A stretch of DNA of 16,368 bases from Candidatus Woesearchaeota archaeon CG08_land_8_20_14_0_20_47_9 (GTDB taxonomy: Archaea > Nanobdellota > Nanobdellia > Woesearchaeales > CG1-02-47-18). The notes beneath the pieces are model-generated. The model worked only from the letters and a program-made list of their open reading frames with translations. It did not search any database and was not told the DNA's origin. The position numbers were made by a program, and so were the translations under genes. This document shows, in pieces, positions 13,786 through 16,368 of the stretch. The stretch covers positions 1 through 16,368 of the forward strand of contig PEYS01000112.1 of the NCBI GenBank assembly GCA_002763335.1. Direction: 5' to 3'. Position 1 is the first letter of the stretch; each line of letters begins with the position of its first letter.

Positions 13786-13959
13786 ATGAAGCGTTTAAAA
13801 AGAGGTTCAACTAAAAGAGCGAGCCTTGAATTTGAGTTTATTGTGCGGCTTATTATAGTAATCCTTGCGCTGGTTATTGTGATTATTATAATAACAAAGG
13901 TAGCAGGCTTTGCTAAGGATAAGATCTCAAATATCTGGCAGGTGCTGAGGGGCGGTTAG
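13786..13959 (+). CDS. 57 aa mini-pilin-like protein
   Basis: 57 aa. A strongly basic N terminus (MKRLKRGSTKRA) is followed by SLEFEFIV and a ~20-residue Ile/Val/Leu helix, then KVAGFAKDKISNIWQVLRGG. Basic-Ala|SLEFE resembles archaeal class III cleavage sites with Glu at +3 or +5. The size suits a minimal pilin whose globular domain is lost, or an adaptor that packs in the filament core. First gene of the rightward operon; the next gene starts 1 nt after its stop. The conserved helix and small size parallel the 43 aa protein at 12493-12624. Confidence 0.7.
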   Translation: MKRLKRGSTKRASLEFEFIVRLIIVILALVIVIIIITKVAGFAKDKISNIWQVLRGG

Positions 13960-13960
13960 G

Positions 13961-15049
13961 GTGGATAAGACTAAGAGGTGTAAGCATGGACAGCTGCTTA
14001 ATAATAAGGGTTCGATAGCCTTAGAGAAGATTGGAAACTATGGAATCTTAATAGTATTTTTGGTAATTGTAGCCTTTATTGTAGTATTTTGGTTAAAGGT
14101 TGGTGGTAAGAATATCTCAGGGCTCTTAGAGGCTATTGCAGCATTCTTTGCTATTGCTCCTTGGGAAAGGCCAATATCATTCGCACTTGAAGATCCAGTA
14201 TTAAGTGTGGATGTTTCATCAGGAGAGACTGTCATGACCCTCAAATTCCGTACAAATCTGAAGCCTGAGGATGTAAAAGGGATTGAAGTAAAGCATGAAT
14301 ACAGAAAATACGTGCATGAGGCTTATAGAGGTGAGGATGATAGATCACTAGGAGAAGGCTCAGGTCCAGTAGGAGAAGTTAAATTTACTGGCAACCCTGG
14401 CTGGCATAAATTCACAGCTATCTTGTATACAGAAGATCCTGAAGGAGAGATCGTAAGAACAGAACGCACTACAGAAGTGGGTTTTTATGATGATGATTAT
14501 GTTAAGGGGATTGTAACGAGGGAGTTGAAGGTACAAGTGCTGGAAGGAATTGAGTCAGAAAGGACAGGAGATCCCTTAACAGGCTTAACAACAGTATTTG
14601 AGATTTGCGGTAAAACCTCTGATAAAATTAAGACAGAATGTTCATGTGATGAGTGCGAAGATTTCTGTGATCTGTGTAAAGCATTAACGAAAAGAGACAA
14701 ATGTGATCGTAAAGCATTACAGGACTATGTAAAATATAGTGGAGATCAAGAGGAATACTCGAAGAGTGTTGATAATATTTTTAGAACAGCAATATGCTGC
14801 CATACTGAGATTGTATACTCAAAAGGATTTCACAAGAATAGAGACACATTTTTTGGAAGTATTGTGGATATATATCTTACAGATGTGAATCTGAAAAATA
14901 CATTTAATAATCTTATGAGTGAAAAAATGTTTTACAAACAAAATATTGCAGAGAATGAATGGCGGTTCGTCAGAATTGACTCAGAAGACTATTTTAACAA
15001 GCATAGTGATAGCTTTATACTTAGTTACGATAAGGAGTGTACTAGCTAA
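13961..15049 (+). CDS. Large pilin-like, Cys-rich, membrane-anchored protein
   Basis: 362 aa, GTG start at 13961 directly after the preceding stop, with GAGGGGCGG about 6 nt upstream. N-terminal basic stretch, then NNKGSIALEKIGNY and a hydrophobic helix (28-46). KG|SIALE again fits a prepilin-type site with Glu at +5. Residues about 75-180 look like a beta-sandwich extracellular domain (alternating strands, LSVDVSSGETVMTLKF, WHKFTAILYTEDPEGE). Residues 216-280 are a cysteine cluster (CSCDECEDFCDLC, then CC), followed by an AT-rich, Asn/Lys/Phe-rich C terminus. Family not recognised. Base composition by eye is clearly AT-richer than dnaK, purP or the glycosyltransferase, especially after 14500, suggesting fast evolution or transfer. 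Probably a minor pilin or pilus-associated adhesin. Confidence 0.72.
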   Translation: MDKTKRCKHGQLLNNKGSIALEKIGNYGILIVFLVIVAFIVVFWLKVGGKNISGLLEAIAAFFAIAPWERPISFALEDPVLSVDVSSGETVMTLKFRTNLKPEDVKGIEVKHEYRKYVHEAYRGEDDRSLGEGSGPVGEVKFTGNPGWHKFTAILYTEDPEGEIVRTERTTEVGFYDDDYVKGIVTRELKVQVLEGIESERTGDPLTGLTTVFEICGKTSDKIKTECSCDECEDFCDLCKALTKRDKCDRKALQDYVKYSGDQEEYSKSVDNIFRTAICCHTEIVYSKGFHKNRDTFFGSIVDIYLTDVNLKNTFNNLMSEKMFYKQNIAENEWRFVRIDSEDYFNKHSDSFILSYDKECTS

Positions 15050-15078
15050 ATCGTACAACCTAATAAAAGGGTGAAACC

Positions 15079-15351
15079 TTGAAAACACCGAAAACAAAGC
15101 GCGGAGTAAGCATGCCGCTTGAGACCATTGGTGTAGCAGCTATTATAGTTGTTGTTATGATTATCGTAATACTCATTTTCAGAGCAGGGATCTTCGGCGC
15201 CAAAGAGGATTTAGATGCTTTCCGAGACTGCAAAAACCGAAATGGAGACTGTAAACCAGAGTGTGATGAGGGGGATCTCGCAATAAAGGGCTTCGGATGC
15301 CCTGAGAGTGGCAAGGGGGACTACTGTTGCATACCTACTGGAGAAAAATGA
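15079..15351 (+). CDS. 90 aa pilin-like, Cys-rich small protein
   Basis: TTG start at 15079, supported by GGGTGA (15069-15074) just upstream; there is no other in-frame start before the signal. TKRG|VSMPLETIG then a ~20-residue hydrophobic helix gives a prepilin-like N terminus with Glu near +6. The exposed domain of about 50 residues carries seven cysteines: DCKNRNGDCKPECDEGD, FGCPESG and YCCIP. Four-nucleotide overlap with the next gene (ATGA at 15348-15351). Probably a disulfide-rich minor pilin or pilus tip protein; function unrecognised. Confidence 0.72.
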   Translation: MKTPKTKRGVSMPLETIGVAAIIVVVMIIVILIFRAGIFGAKEDLDAFRDCKNRNGDCKPECDEGDLAIKGFGCPESGKGDYCCIPTGEK

Positions 15352-16091
15352 AACATAAAAGAGGTGATGTATCAGGCTTTATCATGTCAGTCATACTTCT
15401 GCTTCTAGCAATAATATCCGCAGTACTAATCTTTATGATGTTCGGGTCTGTTATAAGGCTTATATTCCAAAACCCTAATCAGGGTACAATGGTAAGCTTT
15501 GTAAGGCTTGCTGACAAGATAAACAGCGTTGGCCAGAAAGGTATGGAAGAGCTAGTCGCTGACGTCTATATTCAGAACGGGTTTATGATCGTGGGTTTTG
15601 ATTGGGTTGGTGGTGAGCTTGTGGAGGCTGAAACATTTGAAGGTCTGCTTGCAGCAAAGAAATCTATATGCGTTGACATACCTCTACTGTCTATCTCGAA
15701 ATTTAAATTCTGCTTTGGTGAACCAAAACCAATACGCCCTCCGTCACTGGAGGGCGCTGCCCTGACCTGCAAGAATAGCCAGTCAGCATGCCTCTGCCTC
15801 TGCAGCGAGCGTGGATGCCATAAGAAGGCATCTTGCATACCCCTTAATGGTAAGCCAAAGGCTCCTAGTGATGCAGGTCCTGATATTATTAAGGAGGTGT
15901 ATGTCCAGCCCAGAGAAGGGGAATGCGGTGGCATACCTGGAGGCTGGGGTACTAAGAAGGATGAAAGGCCGGGCTGTTTCTTTGTCATGTTAGGAGATGT
16001 TCTCTCATCAGGACCCAACAGGGTGAAGCTGTTAAGGCTTACCCGTGACGGGAATAAAATAAAGATCGTGATGGATGATGGGAGCACGTGA
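15348..16091 (+). CDS. 247 aa pilin-like, Cys-rich membrane-anchored protein
   Basis: ATG 15348 overlaps the previous stop (ATGA) and has GGAG 5 nt upstream. MKHKRG|DVSGFIMSVIL with a hydrophobic helix (11-33) is a prepilin-like signal, and KRGD repeats the junction of the 333 aa protein at 11489-12490. The segment FVRLADKINSV (51-61) begins the exposed part. A cysteine cluster CKNSQSACLCLC...C...C lies at about 141-163, with further cysteines at 108, 122, 193 and 210. The C terminus RLTRDGNKIKIVM is beta-like. No enzymatic motif. Co-translated with its neighbours, so likely part of the same surface assembly. The 3' end overlaps the next gene by 14 nt. Confidence 0.75.
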   Translation: MKHKRGDVSGFIMSVILLLLAIISAVLIFMMFGSVIRLIFQNPNQGTMVSFVRLADKINSVGQKGMEELVADVYIQNGFMIVGFDWVGGELVEAETFEGLLAAKKSICVDIPLLSISKFKFCFGEPKPIRPPSLEGAALTCKNSQSACLCLCSERGCHKKASCIPLNGKPKAPSDAGPDIIKEVYVQPREGECGGIPGGWGTKKDERPGCFFVMLGDVLSSGPNRVKLLRLTRDGNKIKIVMDDGST

Positions 16092-16368
16092 GGATGTTGT
16101 CTACTACACTGCATTTGACATTGTACTTATAGCTGCATTTGCCGTGGTTATGATGGTGTATATATCACAGCACGTAGCAGGAAGCACCGCACTTGAGAAG
16201 AACTTCCTTGCGAGGGACATCTCCCTCGTGCTTAACACAGTCTACGCTGCTCCTGGCGAGGTTAAATACAACTATCAGATCAACCCTGATGTGGCAGACA
16301 GACTTGAATTCACAATCGCTGACGGCATAATAGTAGTCTCTGATAAGGGGAAGGACTCTCCTAAGTAT
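16078..16368 (+). CDS. Membrane-anchored pilin-operon protein, truncated by the window end
   Basis: 97 codons are visible and the reading frame is open to the last base. ATG 16078 lies within the 3' end of the previous gene (14-nt overlap); downstream ATGs in frame fall inside the hydrophobic segment, so this start is favoured. Sequence: MGAREDVVYYTAFDIVLIAAFAVV..., a single N-terminal membrane segment (about 12-28) without the basic prepilin cluster, then STALEKNFLARDISLVLNTVYAAPGEVKYNY and a beta-rich stretch. The LARDxxLxxNTVYAxPG pattern resembles uncharacterised proteins that I associate from memory with DPANN pilin-like clusters; this could not be checked here. Function unknown. Confidence 0.65.
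   Translation, partial: MGAREDVVYYTAFDIVLIAAFAVVMMVYISQHVAGSTALEKNFLARDISLVLNTVYAAPGEVKYNYQINPDVADRLEFTIADGIIVVSDKGKDSPKY

Noticed and set aside
14005..14030. tRNA T-arm-like string GGGTTCGATAGCC
   Set aside because: It lies in the coding sequence of the 362 aa protein, and no acceptor, D or anticodon stems surround it.

Overview
The window looks like chromosomal DNA of an archaeon, most likely a small-genome DPANN-type lineage (Woesearchaeota/Pacearchaeota-like; the lineage is inference). The evidence is archaeal TATA boxes 27-30 nt before start codons, several leaderless-looking genes, an aIF5A translation factor, a PurP-type FAICAR synthetase, class III (prepilin-type) signal sequences and PEF-CTERM-like sorting tails. 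Bacterial-type GrpE and DnaK are also present, as in many archaea that acquired them by transfer.

Layout. 1-950: a beta-class DNA methyltransferase (minus strand) whose last ~40 residues are encoded by a large imperfect palindrome. 953-1100: a ~148 bp segment bounded by IS-like inverted repeats. 1148-1525: aIF5A with Thr at the position of the hypusine lysine. 1526-1902: a non-coding stretch with several hairpins, then the promoter of the grpE - YkgJ-like - PIN-like - dnaK operon (1903-5418, plus). 5464-7754 (minus): membrane YdjM-like hydrolase, PurD-like ATP-grasp protein and DUF2062 membrane protein, tightly overlapped. 7786-8707 (minus): two tandem paralogous secreted proteins with PEF-CTERM-like tails. 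8836-10630 (minus): purP followed by a divergent RdgB/HAM1-like gene.

10666-16368 is the accessory-looking part: a two-sided cluster of small and large prepilin-like, cysteine-rich membrane-anchored proteins. A bidirectional promoter region (12625-12711) separates a leftward arm (43 aa mini-pilin, then 333 aa and 272 aa paralogs sharing six aligned cysteines) from a polyprenol-phosphate-type GT2 glycosyltransferase reading right. After two conspicuous 17-bp-arm inverted repeats (13590-13748), a second arm follows: a 57 aa mini-pilin, a 362 aa Cys-rich protein, 90 aa and 247 aa Cys-rich proteins, and a further membrane-anchored protein cut by the window edge. I infer a surface filament or pseudopilus system of minor, disulfide-rich pilins, possibly glycosylated by the GT2 product. 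No assembly ATPase, platform protein or prepilin peptidase is visible here.

No rRNA, tRNA, CRISPR array or intact transposase was seen.
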